Assembly: GCA_900766195.1 (NCBI GenBank) | Contig: CAAFUN010000066.1 | Location: forward strand, 1 to 51,637 | Direction of reading: 5' to 3' | Origin: an uncultured Bacteroides sp. | GTDB taxonomy: Bacteria > Bacteroidota > Bacteroidia > Bacteroidales > Bacteroidaceae | DNA: 51,637 nt | Shown here: positions 43,451 through 51,637 of the stretch, in pieces | Position numbering within the stretch: position 1 is the stretch's first letter | Layout of the letters: the number at the start of each line of letters is the position of its first letter | Made by a program: the position numbers and the translations under genes | Notes under the pieces: model-generated | Database searches by the model: none | What the model was told of the DNA's origin: nothing | What the model saw: only the letters and a program-made list of their open reading frames with translations

Positions 43451-44350
43451 ATGTGGTTGTTTTTAGCTTTCCTATCGGCAGTTTTGCTGGGTTTCTATGA
43501 TACGTTTAAAAAGAAATCGTTGCAAGACAACGCCGTGTTACCCGTTTTGTTTCTGAACACTCTGTTTTCAAGTCTTATCTTCCTTCCATTTATACTTTTG
43601 TCCGCTTTTTTTCCAAATGTATTAGACGGAACCATGTTCAATGTTCCCGTGGTGGGATGGGAAGTTCATAAGTTTATTATCATCAAGTCTTTCATCGTTC
43701 TTTCCTCATGGATTCTGGGCTATTTCGGCATGAAGCATCTTCCGCTCACCATTGTTGGTCCTATCAACGCCACGCGTCCGGTTATGGTATTGGTGGGAGC
43801 TATGTTGATTTTTGGCGAACGTTTAAACCTCTATCAATGGATAGGTGTGCTGCTTGCCGTGCTTTCGTTTCTCATGTTGAGCCGTTCGGGTAAGAAAGAA
43901 GGCATCGATTTCAGACACAACAAATGGATTTATTTTATCGTACTGGCAGCCTTGGTGGGAGCTATCAGCGGACTGTATGACAAGTACCTCATGAAGCGTT
44001 TCAACCCCATGGTGGTGCAGTCATGGTATAACGTTTACCAGGTTTTTATCATGTGTCCTATCATTGCCCTGCTTTGGTATCCCAAGCGTAAGGAAAGCAC
44101 CCCTTTCCGTTGGGACTGGACTATCATCTTGATTTCCATATTCCTCAGTGCCGCAGATTTCGTTTATTTTTATGCCCTGAGCTATCCCGATTCTATGATC
44201 TCCATTGTCTCTATGGTTCGCCGTGGAAGCGTAGTGGTTTCATTCCTTTTTGGAGCATGGCTCTTCCGCGAAAAGAACTTAAAGAGCAAGGCGGTCGATC
44301 TTATCCTTGTGCTCATCGGAATGTTCTTCCTCTATCTGGGTAGTAGATAG
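43451..44350 (+). CDS. EamA-type (DMT superfamily) transporter
   Basis: A 299-residue protein with ten predicted membrane helices in two EamA repeats, for example 'WLFLAFLSAVLLGFYDTFKK', 'LTIVGPINATRPVMVLVGAML' and 'AVDLILVLIGMFFLYLG'. Such proteins export or import small metabolites. No substrate can be assigned. It follows truA by 44 bases and may be cotranscribed. Confidence 0.88.
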   Translation: MWLFLAFLSAVLLGFYDTFKKKSLQDNAVLPVLFLNTLFSSLIFLPFILLSAFFPNVLDGTMFNVPVVGWEVHKFIIIKSFIVLSSWILGYFGMKHLPLTIVGPINATRPVMVLVGAMLIFGERLNLYQWIGVLLAVLSFLMLSRSGKKEGIDFRHNKWIYFIVLAALVGAISGLYDKYLMKRFNPMVVQSWYNVYQVFIMCPIIALLWYPKRKESTPFRWDWTIILISIFLSAADFVYFYALSYPDSMISIVSMVRRGSVVVSFLFGAWLFREKNLKSKAVDLILVLIGMFFLYLGSR

Positions 44351-44400
44351 CAGGTGGGTGTATTGTACAGTAATTAATTATCATTATATAAGCAGGTTTC

Positions 44401-44429
44401 TTGCCGTATTGCATAAATTGTTATCTTTG
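44401..44429 (+). promoter_or_regulatory. Promoter of the DUF3256 gene
   Basis: TTG (44401-44403), an 18-base spacer, TATCTTTG (44422-44429). The start codon follows 35 bases later at 44465. Confidence 0.65.
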
Positions 44430-44464
44430 CATCCTAAGGAGAACAAAGAAGAGAAAGAACTGCA

Positions 44465-45106
44465 ATGAATAAAATGATAATTACGTTTCTTTTGGCTTGT
44501 GCATGTAGTGTAGGTATATCCGCCCAGCAGGCCAAAAACTATTTTATAAATATGCCCGACAGCCTTATGCCGTTGCTCACGACAGTCAATCGTGCCGATT
44601 GCATTGATTTTCTGGGTAGTAAGATGAAAGCTGAAGTATCAAACCGCTTCGGTAGTAAGTCGGAGATGACCGACCTGTCGTCCGATTATATCCGGATGAA
44701 AATGAGTGACCGTAGCTCCTGGCAAATGAAACTATTGGCCACGGGTGACACTACCAAGGTGATTTGTGCCATTTCTACCGCCTGTGCACCGGTATGCGAC
44801 AGTGCAATACGCTTTTACACCACCAAGTGGCAGGAGCTTCCAGTCTCCGATTTCTTGGATTTACCTTCCATTAAGAATTTCATTTCCGTTCCTGATACTG
44901 CGGATTATAGCGTGCAAGACGCTGTACGGCAAGTCGATTTACTTTTAATGGATGCCACTCTTTCCGCTGCAGACAATAGCCTCACGTTTACACTGACCAC
45001 TCCCGGATATATGGAGAGTGACGTGGCAGATAAGCTCAAACCCTACCTGCACAATCCGTTGATATATAATTGGGAGAAAAACAAGTTTGTACCTCGCAAG
45101 CAGTAA
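44465..45106 (+). CDS. DUF3256 family exported protein
   Basis: A 213-residue protein with a signal peptide ('IITFLLACACSVGISAQQ'). It has the recurrent Bacteroidales pattern 'FINMPDSLMPLLTTVNRADCIDFL' that I recognise as DUF3256. It is conserved in this order but without a known function. The gene has its own promoter and is convergent with the YitT-like gene. Confidence 0.85.
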   Translation: MNKMIITFLLACACSVGISAQQAKNYFINMPDSLMPLLTTVNRADCIDFLGSKMKAEVSNRFGSKSEMTDLSSDYIRMKMSDRSSWQMKLLATGDTTKVICAISTACAPVCDSAIRFYTTKWQELPVSDFLDLPSIKNFISVPDTADYSVQDAVRQVDLLLMDATLSAADNSLTFTLTTPGYMESDVADKLKPYLHNPLIYNWEKNKFVPRKQ

Positions 45107-45152
45107 TTGCTTTAAAAAGAGCCGGAGGCTTTCATTCGGCAAATGATGAGGC

Positions 45153-46046
45153 TTATTTCACTTTAATCCGGTCGAACCCTTCACCGTATACCCCGATTAC
45201 CGCGCTTTGTGATACAAAGGCATTGGGATCAATGTCTTTTATCAGCCGGAATATAATGGTCGATTCCCGTTTCTTAGCGAGGATAAACAGCATCTTTATC
45301 TCTTTGCCAGTGTAAAAGCCCGACGCATCAATTACGGTAGCTCCCCGGTGTGGATATTCATTGATGTGCCTGGCTATCTCCTGATACTTTTCGCTGATAA
45401 TGAAGAATTGCACCGACTGCCTTGCACTGTTTATCACCTGATCCAGCACGAAGCTGCATATATAGAGTGTGACGTATCCGTAAACCACCTTCTCCCAATT
45501 ATGAAGCGTAAAATAGCTGGAAGATATAATAACGATGTCACAAGCAAGCATCACTCTGCCCAGTGTGATGTCTCTGTATTTGTTGATAATAGATGCTATA
45601 ATGTCTGTACCGCCCGTGCTGCCGTTAGATAAAATGGCAACGCCTATGCCTGCTCCGCAAAAAGAAGCACCTATTACGCAAGCCATAAACGGCTGATTGT
45701 GCAGCAGTGCAATGTCTTTTGTGAAGTGGTTGATGAGGTAAAGAAAAAAGGTCAGCGTAAATACGGCATATACGGTTTTGATGCAGAACTTCCACCCCAG
45801 AATTTTAATGGAAAGAATTAGTAGTGTAAAGTTTATTGCAAAATACGAGTACTGTACCGGGAATCCCGTGCCAAAATAAATGATAGAAGCAATGCCCGGC
45901 ACGCCCCCTGTTGTAATGTCGTTTGGCAATAAGAATACCGTCCAACCCACGCCGTATAAAATCATTCCTAGCGCAATCATCAAATAGTCACGGGTTTCGC
46001 GTATTATTCTCTGTTTAAGAGGGGCTACATTAGGTGTCTCCATCAT
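45153..46046 (-). CDS. YitT-family membrane protein with DUF2179 domain
   Basis: A 297-residue protein with five or six membrane helices in the first about 200 residues ('YLMIALGMILYGVGWTVFLLP', 'GGVPGIASIIYFGTGFP'). A C-terminal cytoplasmic DUF2179 domain follows ('RGATVIDASGFYTGKEIKMLF'). The role of YitT proteins is unknown. It lies at the edge of the fimbrial island and is transcribed away from it. Confidence 0.9.
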   Translation of the reverse strand: MMETPNVAPLKQRIIRETRDYLMIALGMILYGVGWTVFLLPNDITTGGVPGIASIIYFGTGFPVQYSYFAINFTLLILSIKILGWKFCIKTVYAVFTLTFFLYLINHFTKDIALLHNQPFMACVIGASFCGAGIGVAILSNGSTGGTDIIASIINKYRDITLGRVMLACDIVIISSSYFTLHNWEKVVYGYVTLYICSFVLDQVINSARQSVQFFIISEKYQEIARHINEYPHRGATVIDASGFYTGKEIKMLFILAKKRESTIIFRLIKDIDPNAFVSQSAVIGVYGEGFDRIKVK

Positions 46047-46837
46047 TCTTTACTTAAATTAAGTATCAATCTGTTTGAAATAGGAAAACTGTTTTCATAG
46101 TTTTCGTGCAAATATACTTCTAAATTTCGTAAGTTGTTCTATCCAAAAGAATCTTTGTTTAAGCGTCCTGCACAAGATTTTAATACAGCTCATTCATTTC
46201 AATGAAATGTTTATAAAAATGTATGTTTTAGAAAATCGTTACAGTGATAGGAACGAAGCACTACAATGACTATTATACCATCAGACCTAAAATAGTTTTT
46301 TTTATGTAGGCTGATATTTACAAAAAGACTGCTTTTCCTATTTTATGGTTACTTTATTTCATTAATTTAATAAAATATTATTCAAAATAATATTAAATAA
46401 TTTTCGTCTATACTTATGGCAAATATATGTTAATTCGCCATGACTATCTCTTAACATACTTGCCTTTATCTATTTCTGTCAAAATCTGCTTTAGCAAGAA
46501 GTCTATTTTAAGCATAAAGATGTTGGATTGAAAAAGAAAATAAAGATACAGTATTTTTAACATCTCATAAAAAAGGCTTTGTACGACTATAAAGCCGTAT
46601 TTATATCTATAAATGTTAAATAATACATAATGCAAAATTGTTTTTCGCGCAAACAAAGCAATATAGACGATATGAAGAATAAGATGGATGAAAAATATTT
46701 TAGCTTGCTCGAACTATTTAGGAAAAAAATCTGTTGCTATAACATATAATAATAATTTTTAAAATTGCGAATGTCAATAATTTCCATTAGCTGTAAAATA
46801 ATGATTCACATAAAAACTAAATTAATTGAAATATATT
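46047..46837. other. AT-rich gene-free stretch at the left edge of the fimbrial island
   Basis: Nearly 800 bases, very AT-rich, with no credible gene. The short open frame at 46444-46656 (-) looks like chance. The region holds the left copy of the direct repeat (46103-46144) and a hairpin AATATTATT-CAA-AATAATATT (46374-46394). It may be remnant mobile or regulatory DNA. Confidence 0.5.
46103..46144 (+). repeat. Left copy of the direct repeat flanking the fimbrial island
   Basis: The core (46116-46144) has 27 of 29 bases in common with 51429-51457 in the same orientation. The shared part ends with CGTAAGTTGTTCTATCC. Similarity extends upstream through TTCGTGCAAA. The copies are 5.3 kb apart and bracket all three fimbrial genes. 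Confidence 0.65.
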
Positions 46838-47080
46838 ATGTTAAAAAGAGAAATGATCGGAGTTATTTCATTACCCAAAGAACTTGATCTAACAGATGGC
46901 TTTGCACTTCAAGAATATTCTTATTCGGCTGCTTTGCAGTACCGCTCTAAGGAGATTCTTGAAGGGCTTTGCTTTGAACGATTTTTGCTGAAGTATGAGT
47001 GTCTTAAAACTGGTGCTGAAAGTATGTCAAAGTGTGCCTCCTTTCCCATCAGCTCCTTTCCCGTCCTTGTTATGAACTGA
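46838..47080 (+). CDS. Short open frame of doubtful coding status
   Basis: An 80-residue frame from ATG 46838 ('MLKREMIGVISLPKELDLTDG'). I recognise no domain, and the C-terminal half is not protein-like in composition. It could be a remnant of a lost gene upstream of the fimbrial operon, or chance. Confidence 0.2.
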   Translation: MLKREMIGVISLPKELDLTDGFALQEYSYSAALQYRSKEILEGLCFERFLLKYECLKTGAESMSKCASFPISSFPVLVMN

Positions 47081-47085
47081 TGCTC

Positions 47086-47125
47086 TTTTGGGGTGCACCA
47101 TGCTCTTGGTGTGTGACCCACAAAA
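47086..47125. repeat. Inverted repeat upstream of the first fimbrillin gene
   Basis: TTTTG-GGGT-GCACC (47086-47099) pairs imperfectly with GGTGTGTGACCCACAAAA (47108-47125) around loop ATGCTCTT. It is 155 bases before the start codon and lacks a T-run. It could be a regulatory hairpin or a recombination site. Confidence 0.45.
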
Positions 47126-47280
47126 GTTGCAGTGTCATTGGTGTATATCATCAAGCGATAAGCAAACAATAGCGTAAATAGAAATAAGAAGTAAATAATA
47201 AGAGAAAGATAAATTGTGTCAATCTGTGTAATGCATAGTGACAGTAGAACTAGTAATAATTAAAACTAAAAAAAAACAGT

Positions 47281-48429
47281 ATGAAAAGTAATCTTTTTTT
47301 AGAGGCATTGCTGGTAGCAACAGCCTTTACCTTTGGCTCTTGCAGCAGTGACAGCAACGAAAATGCTCCTGATGTTGGTGAGAAAACAGCGCAAGTTCAG
47401 CTTACCCTTAAAGGTGTTGCTGATACCCGCACTGATACGCAAATTCCTACCCAAGATGCGGAAAATACTATTAACCTTTATACGGTGGTAATATTCAATT
47501 CCGATAAAACGGTAAATGCCATTCAATCTTTTGATGGCACTGAGACGGCAGTGAACATGAGCTGTAAACCGGCTACGGGTTGCTTTGGTATTGTAGTGGC
47601 AAATGCTCCTATGAAAGAATATTTTGCGGGAGTGAGCAATATGGCCGGCTTCCTGGCAAAGACCATTGCTCTTGGCTCTGCGCAAACACCCGGTAGTTTA
47701 CCCATGTCAGGACAAATACTTTCAAGTAGCTCCCAAACCTTCACGTTAAATGCAGGGACTAACCCTGTATTGACAGTTACTTTGTCGCGTCTTGTGGCAC
47801 GTGTATCTATTAGCAGTATCAAAACCGATTTTAATGCCAATGGACAATATGCAAACGCCTCTTTTACGCCGAAGAATATTTTTATCCGTAATGCGCAGTC
47901 AGTAGTGATACCAAACACGGGTGATGTTTCTACCACTGCTCCGACATCACCCTCTTTTTTGAAAGGGAATTATACTGGATTTACTGCGGGTGAATCTTAT
48001 TTGACAGGTGATGCAAGTGACGCTACTGAGATGAAGGCTACCAGTGCTTCCTACACCAAGAATTTCTGGTTTTACTTGTTTCCCAACGCTTCCGAGTCTA
48101 AGAGAACAGCTCTTGTTATAGAAGGCATATTCAAAGCCAATAGTAGCGATACACAAGGTACAACAGTGTATTATCCCATTATCATTAATAAAACACAGCT
48201 CAATACCACTATTAAAGAAAATAAGAATGGCACAGTGACAACAGTAAATGGTACAAGTGATCCCCGTCTTGGCAGTATTGACCGCAACAAGACATATGCC
48301 CTTACGGCAATCATCAGAACGATTGGTATTACCGATCCCGATGGCACCATTGATCCGGCTTCATTGAGTCTTGAAGTAACAGTAGCCGACTGGGCATTGA
48401 AAACAACTCAGGATGTGGAACTCAATTGA
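47281..48429 (+). CDS. FimA/Mfa1-type fimbrillin lipoprotein (type V pilin)
   Basis: A 382-residue lipoprotein (lipobox 'FGSC', Cys21). The pattern is a short N-terminal segment, an Arg near residue 50 ('LKGVADTRTD') and then 'AENTINLYTVVIFNSDKTVNAIQ'. 'CFGIVVANAP' and 'LSRLVARVSISSIKTDF' are typical of P_gingi_FimA-like proteins, and the C-terminal 'LEVTVADWAL' strand is also usual. In known type V pili an Arg-specific protease removes the N-terminal segment and subunits join by donor-strand exchange at the cell surface. It is the first of three fimbrial genes and probably the main shaft protein. Confidence 0.88.
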   Translation: MKSNLFLEALLVATAFTFGSCSSDSNENAPDVGEKTAQVQLTLKGVADTRTDTQIPTQDAENTINLYTVVIFNSDKTVNAIQSFDGTETAVNMSCKPATGCFGIVVANAPMKEYFAGVSNMAGFLAKTIALGSAQTPGSLPMSGQILSSSSQTFTLNAGTNPVLTVTLSRLVARVSISSIKTDFNANGQYANASFTPKNIFIRNAQSVVIPNTGDVSTTAPTSPSFLKGNYTGFTAGESYLTGDASDATEMKATSASYTKNFWFYLFPNASESKRTALVIEGIFKANSSDTQGTTVYYPIIINKTQLNTTIKENKNGTVTTVNGTSDPRLGSIDRNKTYALTAIIRTIGITDPDGTIDPASLSLEVTVADWALKTTQDVELN

Positions 48430-48669
48430 TAGGAATTACAGGAAATTATAATCAGCTGAACGGATAAAAGTTCTACACTTACCCTCGTAGTAGAGGGTAA
48501 CCTAAAGACAGATACTTTTCACATCACCGCTAGTGCACTGGGTAGTTCCATCGGGAATACCCGATTGCAACTTCGTCGCCAGGCGAAGAGCGGTGATTTT
48601 CCGACAGCAGAGATGTTTTTTTGTGATACAGAATGCTGTAATGTAAGAAAAGTGAGAGATCGAGAAAAG

Positions 48670-49767
48670 GTGAAAACAAGACGGAAGAAATATCGCACAT
48701 GCTTCACAAATGTAGTTCAGATAAGTATAGTTATGCTCATCTTGCTACTGGGGTGCACCATCGAATCTTGTGAAAATCCTGATAATAACGATGTGCAAGA
48801 GGTTAAACTTGCACTACAATTTCGTGCAAATAAAGCGATGACACGTGGCATATCATCGACTGCTGAAAGCGCATTGATCACCTCACAACTAAAAGTTTTG
48901 GTTTTCAAGGTAGAAAATGGTACGGAAAAGTTTGTTTACGTAGCACCACCCTTAAGTGTAGAAAACGGTGGGTATGTGGTCACGCTCCGTAAAAGTGGAA
49001 ACGGTGAAGCCTATCGTCTGGTTGTTGTTGCAAACTCCGGAGAAGTGTTGCCGTCTATGTCACTAGGAACCATTAAAAACGATGCCTTACGAACCATTAC
49101 ATTTACTAGCTCTGGGGTGTGGAAAGCTAATAGTGATGCCGATTATAGATACATACCCATGTGGGGTGAATCTGCCAATGCTCAAGTCATAACTGAAACT
49201 ACGGCATTGGGTGCTATCACCTTGATACGCGCTTTGGCACGCATTGATGTGGGATTGTCGCTAAATGGAAACACTGCAAACGGATTAAGCAATTTCACCT
49301 TGAAAACAGTTTCTGTATATAGAACCCGTGATAAGGGATATGTGGTGCCGGTAGACGCTACGTCAATCACCAATAACTTGGTTTCATCAGTTTCCATCCC
49401 TACAGATGCCACACGTAATGGAGCTTTGACCTACACCTCTTCGGACGGAAAATCGTTACTGAATTCCATCTACGTTGCTGAAACAGAGAAAGGTATGGAA
49501 AACGGTAATCAAGTATGTCTTGTTATTGGAGGACTTTATAAAGGTTCCTTATCCTATTATCGGGTTGATTTAAGCAACGCCGACGGTTATGTTCCACTTA
49601 AGCGCAACTGCCGCTACATAGTGAATATTACGGCAGTGAATGCCATAGGATACAATACTGAAGCCGAGGCTCTGACGGGGAATAAGACTCTTAATTATGG
49701 GATAAATATTTCTGCTGCCGACTGGGGTAGTGAAATCGATGCAGGCAGTGGAAGCGTATCACTCTAA
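48670..49767 (+). CDS. Second fimbrillin-like lipoprotein
   Basis: The frame is open from 48460. I place the start at GTG 48670, because 'KTRRKKYRTC' then a hydrophobic stretch and 'LLLGC' make a lipoprotein signal. An ATG at 48613 would add 19 residues, and the ATG at 48733 leaves too short a signal. The mature part has 'LALQFRANKAMTRGIS', 'ITSQLKVLVFKVENG' and 'ALARIDVGLSLNG', and a C-terminal 'NCRYIVNITAVNAIG...ISAADWG', matching type V pilins. It may be an accessory or anchor subunit. Confidence 0.8.
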   Translation: MKTRRKKYRTCFTNVVQISIVMLILLLGCTIESCENPDNNDVQEVKLALQFRANKAMTRGISSTAESALITSQLKVLVFKVENGTEKFVYVAPPLSVENGGYVVTLRKSGNGEAYRLVVVANSGEVLPSMSLGTIKNDALRTITFTSSGVWKANSDADYRYIPMWGESANAQVITETTALGAITLIRALARIDVGLSLNGNTANGLSNFTLKTVSVYRTRDKGYVVPVDATSITNNLVSSVSIPTDATRNGALTYTSSDGKSLLNSIYVAETEKGMENGNQVCLVIGGLYKGSLSYYRVDLSNADGYVPLKRNCRYIVNITAVNAIGYNTEAEALTGNKTLNYGINISAADWGSEIDAGSGSVSL

Positions 49768-49783
49768 ATAAAAGAATTGAGTA

Positions 49784-51289
49784 ATGAATCAGCGCAATAT
49801 TATAAGCATAGTCTTTTTTCTTATCGCTCTTGCGGGATGCGATAAGGGTGGTAAAGATGAAGAAAGCATTGGCAACGTGGCAGATAAAGTTCGCATTGAA
49901 GTAGAAGCGCCGCAAACTAATGATTGGGCTTCTGGAGAAATAGCGGACACACGTGCAAGTAAGTCAACTGATGCTGTGCTTAATGATAAAAGTTCAGGGC
50001 TGGATATGCAATTGCATACCACAGGAGACGCTTCTTTGGCAGACGCTTCAACCAGATCTACCACTACACGTTGGACAAATTTAGACACTAATGTCCGTTT
50101 CAGAGTCGTGGCCTACAAATGTGCCACTACAGCAGTCATTTCTACTACCAATTATGCAGGATATGGAGATTACCAATTGTTGTCTACATCGGTCAGTACA
50201 ATTACTCCTCTGATTCTTACTCCGGGCATCTATACTTTTGTATGTTACTCGTATGGAAAGTCGGACGCCATGCCCTCTTTCGACTCACAAAAGGCAGCAA
50301 TATCCGTATCCAACGGAGACGATTTTATGGTGTGCCTCAAACCCGGCATTACCATAAGCACCTATTCCAGTCAATTCACGTTAGATAATATCGTATTTCA
50401 GCATCAATGCGTCCGTTATCGAATCACGGCTAGCGCACAAAGCGAACGAATGAAGAATATTACGGCATGTTCCGCCACGCTGACATTACCTGCCAGCACT
50501 GCCTCTTATTCATTTAACAGCAATACAATGACTCCGGGCAGTACATCCGGAACATCTAGCATGACATGGAGTAGCCCCAATGGCATGAGTGTAACAAGTA
50601 ATTATGTTTATCTTCTTCCGCAAAGCAGTAAAAACATTACCATTAATACCAATGTGACAATAGGTGGAAAAGCTTTCAGTAACACTACAATGGCTTTGAG
50701 TAACCAGACTTTCAATAGTAATTCCACTTATAAAACAACAATCTCATTTTCCACTACAGAAGGTTATATTTTAGGTGGCACATTTTGGGCAAGCGGTAAC
50801 CTCTATTATCGCAATGGAGCTTATTCTATATATAGCTCGTCGATAGATTTCTCTGGTAAAACGAACAGTGGCGAATATTGGGGATGGAATATGCTGACTC
50901 CAGATGTAACGACGACCTCTAAAATATGGGATGATTCACGTGATCCATGCAGACAAGTTGCTCCTGCCGGTAGATGGCGGTTACCTACCAATAATGAAGC
51001 ACAAGCTTTGATAAATACCGGATACGTATGTCAATGTGAGGTTGGAATTACTTTTGGCGGAATTTTAATCCTTCCTTATGCTGGGCAGGTTTCTCTTTTA
51101 AGTGGCATACTTGGTCTTTTAGGCCTTAAGACGTATGGATGTTACTGGGTGAAAGGTCTTTCGGATTCGTCGTTGAACTACGGTTATCTTAATTTTACAA
51201 ATGGTCTGCTTACAGGTCTGTCTGTTAATATAAATTACAGTTATCTAATGAATTATGATTTAATGTCTATCAGATGCGTTAGGCAATAA
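49784..51289 (+). CDS. Fimbrial tip-like protein with C-terminal lectin/FISUMP-type domain
   Basis: A 501-residue lipoprotein (lipobox 'ALAGC', Cys19), starting 16 bases after the previous gene. Residues about 80-330 are fimbrillin-like beta-sandwiches ('VRFRVVAYKCA', 'TFVCYSYGKSD', 'QHQCVRYRITASAQSERMKNI'). From about residue 335, 'GGTFWASGNLYYRNG', 'DPCRQVAPAGRWRLPTNNEAQALI' and the terminal 'LMSIRCVRQ' match the FISUMP-type domain of C-type-lectin fold. This suggests an adhesive fimbrial tip, as in the Mfa3-5/FimE type subunits, but the ligand is unknown. Confidence 0.85.
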   Translation: MNQRNIISIVFFLIALAGCDKGGKDEESIGNVADKVRIEVEAPQTNDWASGEIADTRASKSTDAVLNDKSSGLDMQLHTTGDASLADASTRSTTTRWTNLDTNVRFRVVAYKCATTAVISTTNYAGYGDYQLLSTSVSTITPLILTPGIYTFVCYSYGKSDAMPSFDSQKAAISVSNGDDFMVCLKPGITISTYSSQFTLDNIVFQHQCVRYRITASAQSERMKNITACSATLTLPASTASYSFNSNTMTPGSTSGTSSMTWSSPNGMSVTSNYVYLLPQSSKNITINTNVTIGGKAFSNTTMALSNQTFNSNSTYKTTISFSTTEGYILGGTFWASGNLYYRNGAYSIYSSSIDFSGKTNSGEYWGWNMLTPDVTTTSKIWDDSRDPCRQVAPAGRWRLPTNNEAQALINTGYVCQCEVGITFGGILILPYAGQVSLLSGILGLLGLKTYGCYWVKGLSDSSLNYGYLNFTNGLLTGLSVNINYSYLMNYDLMSIRCVRQ

Positions 51290-51381
51290 ATAAAAAAAGA
51301 TGTGAAGTGAATTTGAGAAAGAGAATGTCGTATTGGCGATGTGATATCGATGTGCGGCGTATGTATTTTGTTTGTAAAAGT

Positions 51382-51412
51382 CCTCCTGTACAAGCGTGTA
51401 TGGGAGGCATTC
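51382..51412 (+). terminator. Hairpin terminator after the fimbrial genes
   Basis: CCTCCTGTACA (51382-51392) pairs with TGTATGGGAGG (51397-51407), including two G-T pairs, around loop AGCG; CATTCTTT follows. It lies 93 bases after the last fimbrial stop and just before the right direct repeat. Confidence 0.6.
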
Positions 51413-51457
51413 TTTCGTACAAAACTAAACTTCTAACTTCCGTAAGTTGTTCTATCC
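51413..51457 (+). repeat. Right copy of the direct repeat flanking the fimbrial island
   Basis: It matches 46103-46144, with 27 of 29 bases identical in the core 51429-51457. This copy contains AACTT-CCGT-AAGTT, a small palindrome, and includes the -33 TTG of the following promoter. Confidence 0.65.
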
Positions 51458-51474
51458 CTATTTCGTTATCTTTA
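51447..51474 (+). promoter_or_regulatory. Promoter of the recombinase-like gene
   Basis: TTG (51447-51449), a 17-base spacer, TATCTTTA (51467-51474). The start codon is at 51502. The -33 element lies in the direct repeat. Confidence 0.5.
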
Positions 51475-51501
51475 TGGCTTAAATATTAATTATTATTATT
51501 T

Positions 51502-51637
51502 ATGGACAAACAAAGTCGGACACGTTCTCATCGTGTTTTCTCAGCTATCCGTATTTCAGCACTCAGTGCTTCTTTAGTCAGAGAGCTTCTGGCATCCGGT
51601 CGTTACGCTACGGCCCGCGCCTATTCCTCTTCAGTCC
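51502..51637 (+). CDS. Start of a probable tyrosine recombinase (cut by window end)
   Basis: The first 45 codons of a frame open to the window end, beginning 'MDKQSRTRSHRVFSAIRISA'. The part 'LVRELLASGRYATARAYSSSV' fits the first helix of the SAM-like core-binding domain of tyrosine integrases ('G...TA..Y...'). The catalytic domain is outside the window, so this is a tentative call. In Bacteroides such genes often sit beside fimbrial or capsule loci and can invert their promoters. Confidence 0.55.
   Translation, partial: MDKQSRTRSHRVFSAIRISALSASLVRELLASGRYATARAYSSSV

Noticed and set aside
46444..46656. A 70-residue minus-strand frame in the AT-rich gap
   Set aside because: Its composition reflects AT-rich DNA, and there is no supporting motif or promoter.
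51307..51489. A 60-residue plus-strand frame before the recombinase-like gene
   Set aside because: It runs through the terminator hairpin, the direct repeat and the promoter, so it is not a gene.
1..51637. rRNA, tRNA genes or a replication origin
   Set aside because: No cloverleaf-like, rRNA-like or origin-like pattern was recognised by eye in the intergenic regions; a tRNA scan would settle this.

Overview
The window looks like chromosome of a member of the Bacteroidales, most likely Bacteroides or a close relative. The evidence is the LpxC-FabZ fusion gene, the many -33/-7 promoters of the form TTG...TAnnTTTG, the M56 peptidase carrying TonB-plug-like and carboxypeptidase-regulatory-like segments, a DUF3256 protein, and a FimA/Mfa1-type (type V) fimbrial locus. 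No rRNA, tRNA, CRISPR array or complete insertion sequence was seen. The species cannot be named from this alone.

Layout. 1-6.5 kb (+): an SPFH protein, a secreted alpha/beta hydrolase, a ribbon-helix-helix protein and a small membrane protein. These are followed by a self-contained ABC-exporter operon (ATPase, permease, YtrA-like GntR repressor, anchored envelope protein). Two promoters, a terminator-like hairpin and a repressor-like palindrome precede that operon. 6.5-7.8 kb (-): a hemerythrin-domain protein overlapping a LuxR-type regulator whose receiver domain lacks the phospho-Asp. 8.0-12.2 kb (+): BlaI-like repressor, thioredoxin-domain protein and BlaR1-like M56 metalloprotease, probably one signalling unit. 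12.4-15.8 kb (+): a zeta-toxin-like kinase with an overlapping small partner, then a GH3 glycosidase whose signal peptide is separated from the enzyme by a one-base frameshift.

15.9-25.3 kb (-): housekeeping genes: miaA, lipid A genes lpxA, lpxC-fabZ and lpxD, an HD hydrolase, pyrF, prfA and purM. 25.6-27.4 kb (+): an AT-rich oleate hydratase gene that breaks the run. 27.4-27.8 kb: an intergenic stretch with a short 22-bp tandem repeat and a terminator. 27.8-39.9 kb (-): lemA with a TPM-domain partner, a membrane-anchored hydrolase, then aroE, menG/ubiE, purC, phoH, a B3/4-domain protein, pgeF, obg, adk, hpt and a POT transporter. A GTGATTAG-type intergenic repeat recurs in several gaps of the two minus-strand blocks.

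40.2-46.0 kb: nnr (+), a DUF5715 lipoprotein (-), truA, an EamA-type transporter and a DUF3256 protein (+), and a YitT-family membrane protein (-). 46.1-51.5 kb: an AT-rich accessory island with three fimbrillin-like lipoproteins, the last with a C-terminal lectin/FISUMP-like domain. It is bracketed by two imperfect direct repeats of about 43 bp. The window ends inside a gene that looks like a tyrosine recombinase. The places most worth a second look are the two-promoter leader at 3.3-3.5 kb, the BlaI/thioredoxin/M56 unit, the GH3 frameshift and the repeat-bracketed fimbrial island.
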